DNA from: Geodermatophilus pulveris
Lineage (GTDB): Bacteria; Actinomycetota; Actinomycetes; Mycobacteriales; Geodermatophilaceae
Assembly: GCF_900188375.1 (NCBI RefSeq)
Contig: NZ_FZOO01000002.1
Coordinates: forward strand, 1-64,000
Direction: 5' to 3'
Length of the DNA stretch: 64,000 nucleotides
Shown here in pieces: positions 8,043 through 16,300 of this stretch (its first letter is position 1; the number at the start of each line of letters is the position of its first letter). The notes below the pieces were generated by a model. That model worked only from the letters and a program-made list of their open reading frames with translations. It made no database searches and was not told the DNA's origin. The position numbers and the translations under genes were made by a program.

Positions 8043-9994
8043 CGTTGCTGCAGTCCCGGTCGCCGCGGGCGGCGGACCCGGCACCGGCCCCTGCTCCCAC
8101 CGCCGCGCCGACCGGCCCGGTCGTCCTGCCCGTGGTCGCCTGGCTGATCGCCGCGGCCGAGGTGCTCGTCGTCGCCGCCAGCTACCGGGTGGCGCGCGAC
8201 GGCGGCTCACCGACGCTCTACTACGGCGTCTTCTGGATGGGGATGCTGGTCATGGTCGCGCCGTTCGCGGCCGTCCTGCTCTCCGCGGGCGCCTCCGCCC
8301 GGGCGCGGACCGTCGCGGTCGTGTCCTTCGGCGTCGTCACCTACGTGCCCAAGTTCCTGCGCAATCCCTACGGGCCGACGTACCACGACGAACCGCCCCA
8401 CTACCGGGCCGTCGAGGACCTGCTCGCCTCGCGGGAGCTCTACGAGCAGAACCCGCTGATCCAGATCATCGGCGACTTCCCCGGGCTGCACATCGTCACG
8501 GCCACCGTGACGGGGCTGACGGGCCTGCCGGTGTGGGGGGCGGCCAGCGTGGTCCTGCTGATGGCACACGTCGCCGCCGTCGTCGCGGTCCTCGTGCTCG
8601 GCCGGATGCTGCTGCCCGACCCCCGGGCCGCGGGCCTCGGGGCGGTGGTCTACGGGCTCAACCCGAGCTACCTGTACTTCGACACCCAGTTCTCCTACGA
8701 GTCACTGGCGGTCTGCTTCTTCCTCTGGGTGCTCACCCTCACCGTCGGCGCCGTCCGGACGACGGAGTCCCCCAGGGCGCTGCGGCTGGCCGGCGCCGTC
8801 GTCCTCGTCCTCGCCTGCATCACCACCCACCACCTGACCACCCTGGTGCTCATCGTCCTGACCGGGGTCGTCCTCGCCACGCACACCGTCGTCCGACGGC
8901 TGGACCCGGCGGCCCGCGGCCAGTGGCGACCCTGGGCCCTCGTCCTGGGCGCCGCAACGGTCGGCTTCACCCTGTGGGTGCTCACCGTCGCCGACACCAC
9001 GTGGTCCTATCTGGTCCCCTACGCGGAGAAGGCGTTCGGCAGCCTCTCCCAGCACGCAACCGGCGAGGAGAGCCAGCGCACCCTGTTCGCCGGCAGCGTG
9101 CAGCCGCTGTACGAGCGGCTGCTCGGCATGGCCGCCCCGCTGTTCCTGGTGGCCGCCTTCCTCGCCGTCCTCTGGCGCACCCGGCTGCTCGCGGGCTGGT
9201 CCCACCGCCGGACGGCGCTCGGCCTGACCGCGGTCGGGGGCCTCTACTTCGCGTCGCTGCCGCTGCTGTTCACACCCGAGGGTTACGAGGGGACGCGGCG
9301 CAGCTGGGCCTTCACCTATGTCGGTGTCGCCGTGGTCGTGGCCGCGGCGCTGGCCCTCCTGCTGTGGCGGGACCCGCGGCGACGCTGGGCGACCGGGGCC
9401 GTCGCGGTCGTCCTGGCCGCCGTCATGGTGGGCAACACCGGCGCCGGGCCCAACGACGCCTACCGGTTTCCCGGCCCCTACCAGCTCGGGTCGGCCCCTC
9501 GGTCCCTGACGCCCGAGGTCATCGCGCTGGCGGAGGAGTTCGGCCGTCGCCATCCGGACGCACGCACGGTCTCCGACCGCTACACCAACCAGGCCCTGGT
9601 GGCCTACGGCGACGCGGTCAGCGCCCAGCCGGGGCCGGGCTTCCGGGTGTGGGACCTGTTCTTCGAGGCCGGCCCCCCGGACCCCTACCTGGTGCACGAG
9701 CTGGACACCAGCGACTTCGCCTACCTGGTCGTCGACGAGCGGCTGTCCCGCTACGTACCGGCCGAGGGCACGTACTTCTCCCGTGAGGGCGAGCCGACCA
9801 TCCGGGGCGACGAGCCCTACGACCCCGACGCCCGGCAGTCGCAGGTGCCGCAGGAGGCGCTCGACCGGTTCGAGGCCGCGCCCTGGGCGACCAAGGTGCT
9901 CGCGACGACGAACTACTCGGTGTACCGGCTCGACTTCACCTCGGTCGGCACTCCTCAGTGCGACCAGCCCGGCTGCGAGGTGGCCGGCCCGTGA
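8039..9994 (+). CDS. Polytopic GT-C-like membrane protein (glycosyltransferase/polymerase candidate)
   Basis: 651 residues. A short Pro/Ala-rich cytosolic leader is followed by roughly a dozen hydrophobic helices to about residue 470, then a soluble C-terminal domain. After the second or third helix is the acidic loop PTYHDEPPHYRAVEDLL. An acidic D-E pair in the first external loop is the catalytic-site hallmark of GT-C enzymes using polyprenyl-phosphate sugars. The segment GLNPSYLYFDTQFSYESLAV is also typical of GT39/GT-C-like proteins. Within this operon it could be the polymerase or a lipid-linked sugar transferase; the sequence does not decide. Start ATG overlaps the GT4 stop. Confidence 0.7.
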   Translation: MTLLQSRSPRAADPAPAPAPTAAPTGPVVLPVVAWLIAAAEVLVVAASYRVARDGGSPTLYYGVFWMGMLVMVAPFAAVLLSAGASARARTVAVVSFGVVTYVPKFLRNPYGPTYHDEPPHYRAVEDLLASRELYEQNPLIQIIGDFPGLHIVTATVTGLTGLPVWGAASVVLLMAHVAAVVAVLVLGRMLLPDPRAAGLGAVVYGLNPSYLYFDTQFSYESLAVCFFLWVLTLTVGAVRTTESPRALRLAGAVVLVLACITTHHLTTLVLIVLTGVVLATHTVVRRLDPAARGQWRPWALVLGAATVGFTLWVLTVADTTWSYLVPYAEKAFGSLSQHATGEESQRTLFAGSVQPLYERLLGMAAPLFLVAAFLAVLWRTRLLAGWSHRRTALGLTAVGGLYFASLPLLFTPEGYEGTRRSWAFTYVGVAVVVAAALALLLWRDPRRRWATGAVAVVLAAVMVGNTGAGPNDAYRFPGPYQLGSAPRSLTPEVIALAEEFGRRHPDARTVSDRYTNQALVAYGDAVSAQPGPGFRVWDLFFEAGPPDPYLVHELDTSDFAYLVVDERLSRYVPAEGTYFSREGEPTIRGDEPYDPDARQSQVPQEALDRFEAAPWATKVLATTNYSVYRLDFTSVGTPQCDQPGCEVAGP

Positions 9995-10833
9995 CCGTCG
10001 ACCTGCAGACCCGCCAGCAGGTCGGCTCCGCGCCCGGTGACCTGTCGCTGGCCCTCACGGCTTGTCTGCTGCTCGCCGTGGCCGCCACCGCGCTGGGCCT
10101 GCCGGCCGTGGTCCGGACGCCGCTCGCGCTGCCCGGTGTGCTCCTGGCCCCCGGGTACGCGTGGCTGTCGCTGGCCCGTTGGCGCACCGGGCAGCCGGCC
10201 CGCACGCCCCCGGCACTGGTCTTGGCGCTCGTGCTGAGCCTGGCCCTCCTGCCGCTCGTGGGCGTCTCCGTCGGCGCCGTGGGGGCCCCGGTGTCGCCGG
10301 TCAACGTCGGCATCGGGCTCCTGGTGCTCACCCTGCCGCCGACCGCCTGGGTGCTGCTGGTCCGGCCCGCGCACCCTGGGGCGAGGGTCGCCGTCCCACC
10401 GTTCCCGTCGTGGCGGCAGACTGCCCGGCGCCTGACCCCGACGGTGCTGTCCGTCGGGGTGTTCGCGGCCGTGGTGGCCTGGTCGGCCTCCTGGCAGGAG
10501 CGACCCGACAGCGGCCCCTACGCACAGTTGGCCTATGCGGGCGAGCTGGCCGACCTCACCGGCCCGGTCGACGTCCGGCCGGAGGAGCCGATCACCCTAC
10601 CGCTGCAGCTGGCGCGCAGCGACGGGCAGCCGTGGTCGGGCCTGGTGACCGTCGCCGTCGACGGTCGGGCCCAGGACGCGCAGACCGTGCGCGTCGCGGC
10701 CGACGACGTCGTCTCGCTGCAGGCCACGGCACCTCCGGAGCCGGGCCAGCACGATGCGACGGTCAACGCCGTCAGCGATGAGACCGGTGAGGAGCTCAGC
10801 TTGACGCTGCGCCTGCAGGTGGGGGAGCCGTGA
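9991..10833 (+). CDS. Membrane protein with extracellular beta-rich tail (DUF1616-like?)
   Basis: 280 residues from a GTG overlapping the previous stop (GTGA). It has five or so hydrophobic segments: LALTACLLLAVAATALGLPA, then GVLLAPGYAWLSLA, ALVLALVLSLALLPLVGVSV, NVGIGLLVLTLPPTAWVLLV and VLSVGVFAAVVAWSAS. An outside domain of about 110 residues follows, with alternating beta-like segments (ITLPLQLARSDGQPWSGLVTVAVDG). The PGYAW...LALLPLVG pattern is reminiscent of DUF1616 membrane proteins found in surface-glycan loci. No catalytic motif is seen. Position between the GT-C protein and the flippase suggests an export or assembly accessory. Confidence 0.55.
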   Translation: MTVDLQTRQQVGSAPGDLSLALTACLLLAVAATALGLPAVVRTPLALPGVLLAPGYAWLSLARWRTGQPARTPPALVLALVLSLALLPLVGVSVGAVGAPVSPVNVGIGLLVLTLPPTAWVLLVRPAHPGARVAVPPFPSWRQTARRLTPTVLSVGVFAAVVAWSASWQERPDSGPYAQLAYAGELADLTGPVDVRPEEPITLPLQLARSDGQPWSGLVTVAVDGRAQDAQTVRVAADDVVSLQATAPPEPGQHDATVNAVSDETGEELSLTLRLQVGEP

Positions 10834-12125
10834 GCACCACCCCGGTCCGGTCCGCCGTCCGCGGGGGCGTGCGCGGCGTGGTCACTCGCACGATGTCGAA
10901 GACCTTCTACCGCAACAGCCTGCTGATCTTGGCCACCCAGGCGGTCACCTCCGTCGTCGGTTACCTGTTCTGGGCGCTCACCGCGCGGGACAGCGGTCCC
11001 GCGGTCACCGGCCTGTCGGGCAGCCTGGTCAGCGCTGTGCACGCGACGGCGCTGGTCGCCAGCACCGGGGTGGTCGTGGGCAGCATCCCGCTGCTCGCCC
11101 AGGCCGCCGACGTGCGCACCCGGCGTGCCAACGCCGTCGCTGCCTGCGTCGCCGTCGCACTGCTGTCCCTGGCCGGCGGCGTGGTCCTGGTGACCGTCGT
11201 CCCCCGGCTGGTCGGTTCCCTGGAGCCGGCCGCGGAGTCGGGGCTGGCGCTCGCGCTGGTCGTCCTGGTGGTCAGCACCGGCGTCGGGCAGTTCATCGAC
11301 GTCTTCGCCCTGGCCGTGCACCGAACACCGGTCATGCTGTGGCGCGGCGGGCTCGCCGGGGTCGCCCGGTTGCCGGTGTTCCTGCTGCCGGGTGCGGCGA
11401 CCCTCGAGCTGCTGATCTGGGCGCACGCCCTGGCCACCGTCGCTGCCGACGTGGTCGCGCTGCTGGTGCTGCGCCCGCGCGGCGCGCTCGAGCACCTGCG
11501 CCGGGCGATCCCGTCGGTCTGGGGACGGCGGCGCTTCTACACCGGCCACCACGTGACGAGCCTGGGGGCGGCCGGTGCTGTGTACCTGCTGCCCGTGGTC
11601 GTGCTGTCCCGGCTCGGACCGGAGGCGGCGGGCTACTTCTACCCGACCTGGCTGCTCGGTGCGCTGTTCTTCACCGTCAGCCCCGCGGTGGCCAACGCCT
11701 ACATGGCACGGTCGGGCGCGGACGGATCGGCGCTGCACTCGTCGGTCCGGTCGGCCGTCGTCCTGGTCCTGGTGCTGCTGGCCGTGCCGCTGCTGGTGGT
11801 GGCCGTCGCCCCCGGGGCGGTGCTGTCGCTGCTCGGGCCCGGCTACGCCGAGCGGGGTCGGGTGCTGCTGTGGGTGCTGGCCCTCTCGGCCGTACCGGAC
11901 GCCGTCACCAACATCGCCGTGGCGGCACTGCGCGTCCGAGGTCGGCTGCGCACCGCCGCGGTGCTCAACACGGGCATGTCCGTGCTGGCCCTCGTCGCGG
12001 CCGTCCCGCTGCTCGCCTGGCTCGGCATCGCCGGCGGCGGGGTGGCGTGGCTGCTGGCCCAGACCGCCGGCGCCCTCGCCGTCCCCTTCCTGCTGCGCCG
12101 CCCGCGCGTCCCGGCGGAGGGGTGA
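10830..12125 (+). CDS. Wzx-like polysaccharide flippase, copy 1
   Basis: 431 residues, GTG overlapping the previous stop. It has twelve to fourteen hydrophobic segments with the MOP/PST (Wzx, RfbX) start FYRNSLLILATQAVTSVVGYLFWALTARD. It should flip undecaprenyl-linked oligosaccharide across the membrane. A close paralogue (FYRNSVLILATQAVTSAVGYLFW at 20779) shares sequence along nearly its whole length, including GYFYPTWLLG.LFFT.SPAVANAY and ERGRVLLWVLA.SA.PDAVTNIAVAALR. Two flippases in one locus suggest two exported glycans or a locus duplication. The next gene begins five bases after the stop. Confidence 0.82.
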   Translation: MSTTPVRSAVRGGVRGVVTRTMSKTFYRNSLLILATQAVTSVVGYLFWALTARDSGPAVTGLSGSLVSAVHATALVASTGVVVGSIPLLAQAADVRTRRANAVAACVAVALLSLAGGVVLVTVVPRLVGSLEPAAESGLALALVVLVVSTGVGQFIDVFALAVHRTPVMLWRGGLAGVARLPVFLLPGAATLELLIWAHALATVAADVVALLVLRPRGALEHLRRAIPSVWGRRRFYTGHHVTSLGAAGAVYLLPVVVLSRLGPEAAGYFYPTWLLGALFFTVSPAVANAYMARSGADGSALHSSVRSAVVLVLVLLAVPLLVVAVAPGAVLSLLGPGYAERGRVLLWVLALSAVPDAVTNIAVAALRVRGRLRTAAVLNTGMSVLALVAAVPLLAWLGIAGGGVAWLLAQTAGALAVPFLLRRPRVPAEG

Positions 12126-12129
12126 GGCG

Positions 12130-13371
12130 GTGCGCATCCTGCAGGTCAGTGACGCCTTCCCCCCAGCGCTGGGTGGGCTGGAGCGCTACGTCGCCTTGCT
12201 CAGCCGGCAGCAGGCCGCGGACGGCGACGAGGTCGTCGTCGCCACCCTCGACTTACCCGGGGCGCCGGCCGAGGAGGTGGTGGACGGCTACCGGGTGCTG
12301 CGGCTGCGCGGGCTGACCCGGCACCTGCGCCGCTTCTCCAGCGACCCCGGGCACCACTTCCACCCCACCGTGCCCGACCCCGCGCTGGTCCGCCGCCTGC
12401 AGCGGGTCGTCGACGAGCTGCGCCCCGACGTCGTGCACGCCCATGGCTGGATCCTGGAGTCGGTCGTCGCGCTGCGCCGACCGCCGCCCACCGCCCTGGT
12501 GGCCACGCTGCACGAGTACGGGGCGGCCTGCGTGCGCAAGACCTACACCCAGACGCGGACCGGGTGCCCGACCGGGCCCCGGCTGCTGCGCTGCACCGCC
12601 TGCTCCCGGGAGGTGTACGGGTTGCCCAAGGCGGCGCTGCTGAGCACCGGGCTGCGGGCGATGTGGCCACTGCACGCCCGCGTGGACCGGTGGATCGCCA
12701 TCAGCGGGCAGGTGGCCCGCGACAACCGGCCGGGCATGGGCGGAGGCGCCGACCGCGTCGACGTCGTTCCCACCTTCGTGCAGGACGACGTCGCCGCCCT
12801 GGCCCGCATCCCGCTCACCCTCGACGTCCCGGACGAGCCGTTCCTGCTCTTCGTCGGTGCGATGGGCCCGCACAAGGGGCTCGACGTGCTGCTCGAGGCA
12901 CGCGAGCTCATGCGCCGTCCCGCGCCGCTGGTCGTCCTCGGCACGCCGCGGGCCGACGCCCCCGACCTGGACCGGCCCGGCGTCGTGCTGCACACCGACG
13001 TGCCCCACGACCAGGTCATGGCGGCGTGGGCGGCCGCGGCCGTCGGCGTCGTGCCGTCGGTGTGGCCCGAGCCGTTCGGGCAGGTCGCCGTCGAGTGCCT
13101 GGCCGCCGGCACCCCGGCCGTGGTGTCGGCGACCGGCGGTCTCGGGGAGATCGTGCGGGACGGCGTCGAGGGGCTGCTCGTCCCGCCCGCCGACCCCCGC
13201 GCGCTGGCCGCTGCCCTGGACCGGGTGCTCGGCGACGACGCGCTGCGGGCTCGGCTCGCCGCCGCCGCGCCGGCCCGCGCGCGCAGGTACGAGCTGGGCC
13301 GGGTGCTGCCGGCGATCCGGCGCACCTACGACCGGGCCCTGGCCTCCCGTGCGGAGGAGATCCGTGGCTGA
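12130..13371 (+). CDS. GT4-type glycosyltransferase
   Basis: 413 residues from GTG 12130. The start VRILQVSDAFPPALGGLERYV is a canonical GT4 N-terminus (GG loop), followed by VVHAHGWILESVVAL. The C-terminal domain carries LFVGAMGPHKGLDVLLEA and WPEPFGQVAVECLAAGTPAVVSATGGLGEIV, the full E-x7-E donor-binding motif. A Cys-rich insert (CPTGPRLLRCTACSREVYG, with an earlier CVRK) lies around residues 136-160 and might bind a metal; similar inserts occur in some GT4 proteins. Retaining transfer from a nucleotide sugar is expected. Its 3' end overlaps the next GT by eight bases. Confidence 0.86.
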   Translation: MRILQVSDAFPPALGGLERYVALLSRQQAADGDEVVVATLDLPGAPAEEVVDGYRVLRLRGLTRHLRRFSSDPGHHFHPTVPDPALVRRLQRVVDELRPDVVHAHGWILESVVALRRPPPTALVATLHEYGAACVRKTYTQTRTGCPTGPRLLRCTACSREVYGLPKAALLSTGLRAMWPLHARVDRWIAISGQVARDNRPGMGGGADRVDVVPTFVQDDVAALARIPLTLDVPDEPFLLFVGAMGPHKGLDVLLEARELMRRPAPLVVLGTPRADAPDLDRPGVVLHTDVPHDQVMAAWAAAAVGVVPSVWPEPFGQVAVECLAAGTPAVVSATGGLGEIVRDGVEGLLVPPADPRALAAALDRVLGDDALRARLAAAAPARARRYELGRVLPAIRRTYDRALASRAEEIRG

Positions 13372-14464
13372 GCACCGGCCGCTGCGTGTCAGCCTCGTCG
13401 TCCCGCGCTACCTGCCGCACCTGGGCGGGATCGAGAACCACGTCGCGGCGCTGGCGGTGCGGCTGGCCGACCGCGGGCACGCGGTCACCGTGGCCACCCA
13501 GGTGGAGGCCGACGTCTCGCTGTCCCGCCGGGAGGTGGACCCGCACGGGGTGGTCGTCCGCCGCTTCCCCTCGGTCGGGCGGTGCCGGGGGCAGGGGCTC
13601 TCCCCAGCGCTGTGGGCCTGGGTGCGTCGCGGGGCCGACCGCGCGGAGGTCGTGCACCTGCACAACTTCCACGCCCTCACCACGCTGCCGGCGCTGGCGG
13701 CGGCCCGTTCGCCGGTGGTGTTCACCCCGCACTATCTGGGGCCGGGGGAGGGGGTGATCGAGGAGCTGGTGCACCGCGGCTACGCCGCCGCCGTGCGCCG
13801 GGTGCTGTCGAAGGTGAGGCGGGTCGTCTGCACCACCCCGTCAGAGGCCGCGTTGTTCGCCCGGTACGTGGGCGCCGGCGAGCGGTGCGTCGTCGTCCCC
13901 AACGGGGTCGACGCCGCGGCGATCCGGGCCGCACAGCCCGTGCCGACGGACGGTGGCCGGCTGGTCGTCGCCGCCGGCCGCCTCGAGGAGTACAAGCAGC
14001 CGCAGCGGGTGCTCGAGGCCCTGCCCCTCCTGCCCGGGTACCGGCTGGCCGTCGCGGGCGCCGGCCCGATCGAGCCGACGCTGCGCCGACGGGCCGACGA
14101 GCTGGGCGTGACCGACCGGGTGCTGTTCTGCGGCCGGCTGTCCACGGCCGAGCTGTACCGCTGGTACCGGGTGGCGGACGTCGTGGTGTCGCTGAGCCGC
14201 CGGGAGTGCTTCGGGCTCACCGTCGCCGAGGGACTGGCCGCTGGTGCCGCCGTCGTCGCCAGCGACATCGGGCCGCACCGGGACGTCGTGGCGCTGGCCG
14301 GGGCCCCGTCCTCGAGCCTGGTCCCCGTCGACGCGCCGCCGTCCCAGGTCGCCGCGGCGATCGCCGCGGCCCGACGGCCACCACGGATCGCGCTGCCCGA
14401 CTGGGACGACGTCACCGGGGCGACGCAGGCCTGTTACGAGCAGGTGCTGCGCGCGGGCGACTGA
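13364..14464 (+). CDS. GT4-type glycosyltransferase
   Basis: 366 residues from GTG 13364, inside the 3' end of the previous gene. N-terminal LRVSLVVPRYLPHLGGIENHV and VVHLHNFHALTTLPAL; C-terminal VVAAGRLEEYKQPQRVLEAL (basic K/R phosphate-binding site), then RRECFGLTVAEGLAAGAAVVAS, the E-x7-E motif of retaining GT-B enzymes. Its close spacing with the preceding GT suggests consecutive sugars in one repeat unit. The gap to the CDP-glycerol transferase is 74 bp, the largest in the rightward operon so far, but no terminator is visible. Confidence 0.86.
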   Translation: MAEHRPLRVSLVVPRYLPHLGGIENHVAALAVRLADRGHAVTVATQVEADVSLSRREVDPHGVVVRRFPSVGRCRGQGLSPALWAWVRRGADRAEVVHLHNFHALTTLPALAAARSPVVFTPHYLGPGEGVIEELVHRGYAAAVRRVLSKVRRVVCTTPSEAALFARYVGAGERCVVVPNGVDAAAIRAAQPVPTDGGRLVVAAGRLEEYKQPQRVLEALPLLPGYRLAVAGAGPIEPTLRRRADELGVTDRVLFCGRLSTAELYRWYRVADVVVSLSRRECFGLTVAEGLAAGAAVVASDIGPHRDVVALAGAPSSSLVPVDAPPSQVAAAIAAARRPPRIALPDWDDVTGATQACYEQVLRAGD

Positions 14465-14538
14465 AGCGACCCCCAGGCGGACGGAGCCGGGGGTGGACGA
14501 CGAGACCGGGGCCCGCCCCGGGGAGGGGGAACAGAACC

Positions 14539-15711
14539 GTGCACCACCGGCTGCAGCACGTCGCCCGGGTCGTGGGCCGACGGGCCCTGGACCGGCTCAA
14601 CGCCGCTGTCCCGAAGCGGGAGCAGCTCCTGCTGAACCTCTATCCCGACACCGACGCATCGCTACCGCCTCTGCTGGAGGCCTGCCGGGACGTCGAGGGG
14701 AGGGTCGTCGTGCTGCTCACCCACCCCGCGAACGCGGTCGCCACCCGGGTGCGGGAGGTGCTGGGCGCGCGGGTGCGGGTGTACCGCCGCGGGTCGTTCG
14801 GGGCGGTCTGGCAGTACCTGCGGTCGAGGTCTGTCGTCCTCACCCATCCGGTCTACGACAGCGCCCGGCTGGCCCGCCGGCAGACCGTGGTGAACGTCTG
14901 GCACGGGATGCCGATCAAGGCGATCGGCCGCCTGGACGGGCGCCAGGACGTGGTCCTCGCCGACTGGACGCTGGCCAGTTCGGGTTTCTACCGCCCGCTC
15001 CTGGCCGAGGCGCTCGGCGTCCCGCCGGAGAGCGTGGTGGTCCTGCACTCACCTCGCATCGAGCACCTGTGCCAGGGGCACGCGGACGTGTGGGAGCGGG
15101 TGGCTGTCGACCGCTCGGCGTACGACCGGGTGTTCGTGTGGATGCCGACGTTCCGCGGGCGGGAACCCGAACGCGGCGGAGGAGGAGTGTCCAGCGCCCC
15201 CCTGCTGTCCCCGGATGGCGCCGCCCGGCTCGGGGAGCTGCTCGCCCGGCGCCGGTGCCTGCTGGTGCTGCGGCGGCATCCCTACGAGGCTCGTGCTGTC
15301 CCGCTGTCGGTCCCCGGCGTCCTGGAGCTCACCGACACGGTCCTCGAGGCCGCGGGCGTCGGCATCTACGAGGTCCTCGCCGAGGCCGACGCCCTGGTCA
15401 CCGACGTCTCGTCGGTGTGGCTGGACTTCCTGCTGCTGGACCGGCCGATCGTCATCTGGTTCCCGGACCTCGACGCGTACACCGCCGACCGCCCGCTGCT
15501 GCTCGATCCGTACGAGACGTGGACGCCGGGGCCGCCGCTGGCCGACGAGGACGACCTGCTGGCCGCCCTGGACGCCGTCGCGACCGGCGAGGACCCCTTC
15601 CGGCTGCGGCGGCGGCAGGTGCGGGAGCTCCTCATGAGCGCGAGGAGCGGGGGCCTGGCCACGCGGGTCCTCGCCTTCGCCGGGGTCCGCCGCCCCCCGT
15701 CCGCTTCCTGA
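14539..15711 (+). CDS. CDP-glycerol glycerophosphotransferase-like protein (TagF/TagB family)
   Basis: 390 residues from GTG 14539, chosen because GGAGGGGGA lies about nine bases upstream. The family motifs are clear: TVVNVWHGMPIKAIGRLDG (the conserved W-HG-P-K site for CDP-glycerol), FVWMPTFRGRE, LRRHPYE, and ADALVTDVSSVWLDFLLLDRPIVIW. These enzymes move glycerol phosphate from CDP-glycerol onto a lipid-linked acceptor, building teichoic-acid-like or glycerol-phosphate-decorated glycans at the cytoplasmic face. TagD, which makes CDP-glycerol, lies immediately beyond on the opposite strand. The two genes converge on the poly-G tract, and the stop is nine bases from it. Confidence 0.85.
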   Translation: MHHRLQHVARVVGRRALDRLNAAVPKREQLLLNLYPDTDASLPPLLEACRDVEGRVVVLLTHPANAVATRVREVLGARVRVYRRGSFGAVWQYLRSRSVVLTHPVYDSARLARRQTVVNVWHGMPIKAIGRLDGRQDVVLADWTLASSGFYRPLLAEALGVPPESVVVLHSPRIEHLCQGHADVWERVAVDRSAYDRVFVWMPTFRGREPERGGGGVSSAPLLSPDGAARLGELLARRRCLLVLRRHPYEARAVPLSVPGVLELTDTVLEAAGVGIYEVLAEADALVTDVSSVWLDFLLLDRPIVIWFPDLDAYTADRPLLLDPYETWTPGPPLADEDDLLAALDAVATGEDPFRLRRRQVRELLMSARSGGLATRVLAFAGVRRPPSAS

Positions 15712-15717
15712 TGTGGT

Positions 15718-15804
<87 letters not shown>

Positions 15805-15809
15805 GAGCG

Positions 15810-16244
15810 TCAGCGGGGGACGGCGCGGATCCGCTCGATGGTCGCGGTGGTGGAGATGGACGGCGTCCGAGGCAGGTAGACCACCTGGCAGATGTCGTTC
15901 AGGTGGTCGAAACGGTCGCGCCAGTCGTCGCCCATCACCAGGACGTCGGCCCCCGCCGTCTCCAGGTAGGCGCGCTTGTCCTCGAGCGACTCCTCGAAGA
16001 AGGTCGCGTCGACGCACTGCAGGGCGTTGATGATCCGGCGCCGCTCGTGCTCCGGGTAGACCGAGGCCCGGCCCTTCTTCGCCAGGTTGAGCCGGTCGGT
16101 CGAGACCCCCACTGTCAGGTTCGCCCCGCAGGCCCGTGCTCGTTCCAGGATGGACAGGTGACCGACGTGGAAGACGTCGAAGGTCCCGAACGTGACCACC
16201 CGTGGGTGTCGCAGGTGTGCCGTCGCCTGCTCGATCGTCCTCAT
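15810..16244 (-). CDS. tagD: Glycerol-3-phosphate cytidylyltransferase
   Basis: 144 residues from ATG 16244. The nucleotidyltransferase signature VVTFGTFDVFHVGHLSILERA (residues about 15-35) contains the HxGH motif, and RTPSISTTATIERIR near the C-terminus is the RTxxISTT motif of TagD/GCT enzymes. It makes CDP-glycerol from CTP and sn-glycerol-3-phosphate. Length is close to the usual 125-140. It provides the donor for the TagF-like transferase on the other side of the poly-G tract. Upstream (16245-16300) lies a short gap after the stop of the glycoside hydrolase gene on the same strand, so the two may be cotranscribed. Confidence 0.88.
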   Translation of the reverse strand: MRTIEQATAHLRHPRVVTFGTFDVFHVGHLSILERARACGANLTVGVSTDRLNLAKKGRASVYPEHERRRIINALQCVDATFFEESLEDKRAYLETAGADVLVMGDDWRDRFDHLNDICQVVYLPRTPSISTTATIERIRAVPR

Positions 16245-16300
16245 GGTGCAACTCCGCCTCGTCGATTCGTCGACCCGTCGGTGTTCTCGTGCGTGCTGGG